DNA of 31,613 nt, from contig CASECK010000075.1 in the NCBI GenBank assembly GCA_949286295.1, positions 1-31,613 of the forward strand. The letters are read 5' to 3'. Shown piece after piece: positions 31,408 to 31,613 of the stretch. The notes beneath the pieces were generated by a model. That model was not told where the DNA came from. It saw only the letters and a program-made list of their open reading frames with translations, and searched no databases. The first letter of the stretch is position 1. Every line of letters begins with the position of its first letter. Source of the stretch: an uncultured bacterium. GTDB taxonomy: Bacteria > Bacillota > Clostridia > Oscillospirales > Oscillospiraceae. The translations under genes were made by a program, and so were the position numbers.

Positions 31408-31613
31408 ATGTCTACTTTTAATAGTGCTGATATCGCCGCGTTCAACGGCGGCGTCTGGGTTTTCTGCGAGCAGCGCCAGGGCAAGATGATGCCCACCTCC
31501 TTCGAGCTGATCTCCGAGGGCCGCAAGCTGGCCGACGAGCTGGGCACCAAGCTGTACGGCATCCTGCTGGGCCACAACATCGAGGGCATCGCCAAGGAGC
31601 TGGGCGGCTACGG
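31408..31613 (+). CDS. etfA: Electron transfer flavoprotein subunit alpha, N-terminal fragment
   Basis: The first 68 codons only; the gene runs off the right edge. The N-terminus (MSTFNSADIAAFNGGVWVF, then EQRQGKMMPTSFELISEGR) is the typical EtfA opening, with KLADELGTKLYGILLG following. EtfA binds the FAD that shuttles electrons to Bcd. AAGGGAG precedes; the ATG at 31408 is favoured over the in-frame ATG at 31399, which is too close to it. No ferredoxin-like N-terminal extension is present. The C-terminal FAD-binding half is not visible. Confidence 0.93.
   Translation, partial: MSTFNSADIAAFNGGVWVFCEQRQGKMMPTSFELISEGRKLADELGTKLYGILLGHNIEGIAKELGGY

Overview
The window is high-GC DNA (mostly G/C third codon positions). 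Its Gram-positive gene set includes a Firmicutes-style ecfA1-ecfA2-ecfT-truA cluster, a DivIVA-domain protein, an S-layer-homology (SLH) protease, a ClpE-like unfoldase, TagA and a butyryl-CoA dehydrogenase/EtfBA cluster. This fits a strictly anaerobic, butyrate-forming Clostridia member, most likely a high-GC Oscillospiraceae (Flavonifractor / Pseudoflavonifractor / Lawsonibacter / Intestinimonas type). That placement is inference from gene content and composition. I see no rRNA, tRNA, CRISPR array, insertion sequence or phage gene; this is ordinary chromosome with dense operons.

Layout. 1-532 (minus): the 5' end of ptsI behind ptsH, from an extended -10 promoter. 645-2183 (plus): secreted copper-amine-oxidase-like (stalk domain) protein, then a terminator. 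2246-2959 (minus): DivIVA-domain coiled-coil protein. 3109-11954 (plus): a long run of methyltransferase, ecfA1, ecfA2, ecfT, truA, a DUF5711-like protein, a CvpA-family protein and a Clp ATPase with an N-terminal zinc finger, closed by a strong terminator. 12003-14161 (minus): gltS, preceded by an overlapping 26-codon leader ORF, and rubrerythrin, whose promoter carries a palindrome between -35 and -10. 14230-18895 (plus): secreted S41 protease with SLH repeats, two adjacent COG0523/CobW-type GTPases (one His-rich, one with a YcgQ-like C-terminal domain) and a GNAT acetyltransferase. 19029-20523 (minus): sodium-dependent NSS-family transporter. 20713-21741 (plus): nrdR, with a 13-bp inverted repeat around its promoter, and a YhcH/DUF386 protein. 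21766-25528 (minus): mltG, U32 peptidase-family protein, small zincin and GluQ-RS, with overlapping or near-touching genes. 25648-25803 (plus): a 51-residue Gly/Cys-rich membrane peptide. 25867-27868 (minus): 5-formyl-THF cyclo-ligase, DJ-1/PfpI protein and TagA-type glycosyltransferase. 28019 to the end (plus): hbd, then bcd-etfB-etfA.

How the genes work together. Hbd, Bcd and EtfAB supply steps of butyrate formation from acetoacetyl-CoA: reduction to 3-hydroxybutyryl-CoA, and crotonyl-CoA reduction by the electron-bifurcating Bcd/Etf complex. Thiolase and crotonase are not in the window. A near-consensus Rex site lies upstream of bcd, which would tie this step to the NADH/NAD+ ratio. Hbd has an NADP-type rather than NAD-type fold. 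EcfA1/A2/T form the shared energy module for vitamin and metal importers. U32 protein and GluQ-RS both belong to families that modify tRNA wobble positions.

I do not see a complete new defence or mobile system. The most interesting items are regulatory or architectural: the gltS leader ORF, the nrdR inverted repeat, the rubrerythrin operators, the three-copy motif before hbd, the Rex site before bcd, an HPr lacking the Ser46 regulatory site, the zinc-finger Clp ATPase, the CobW pair and the Gly/Cys peptide.
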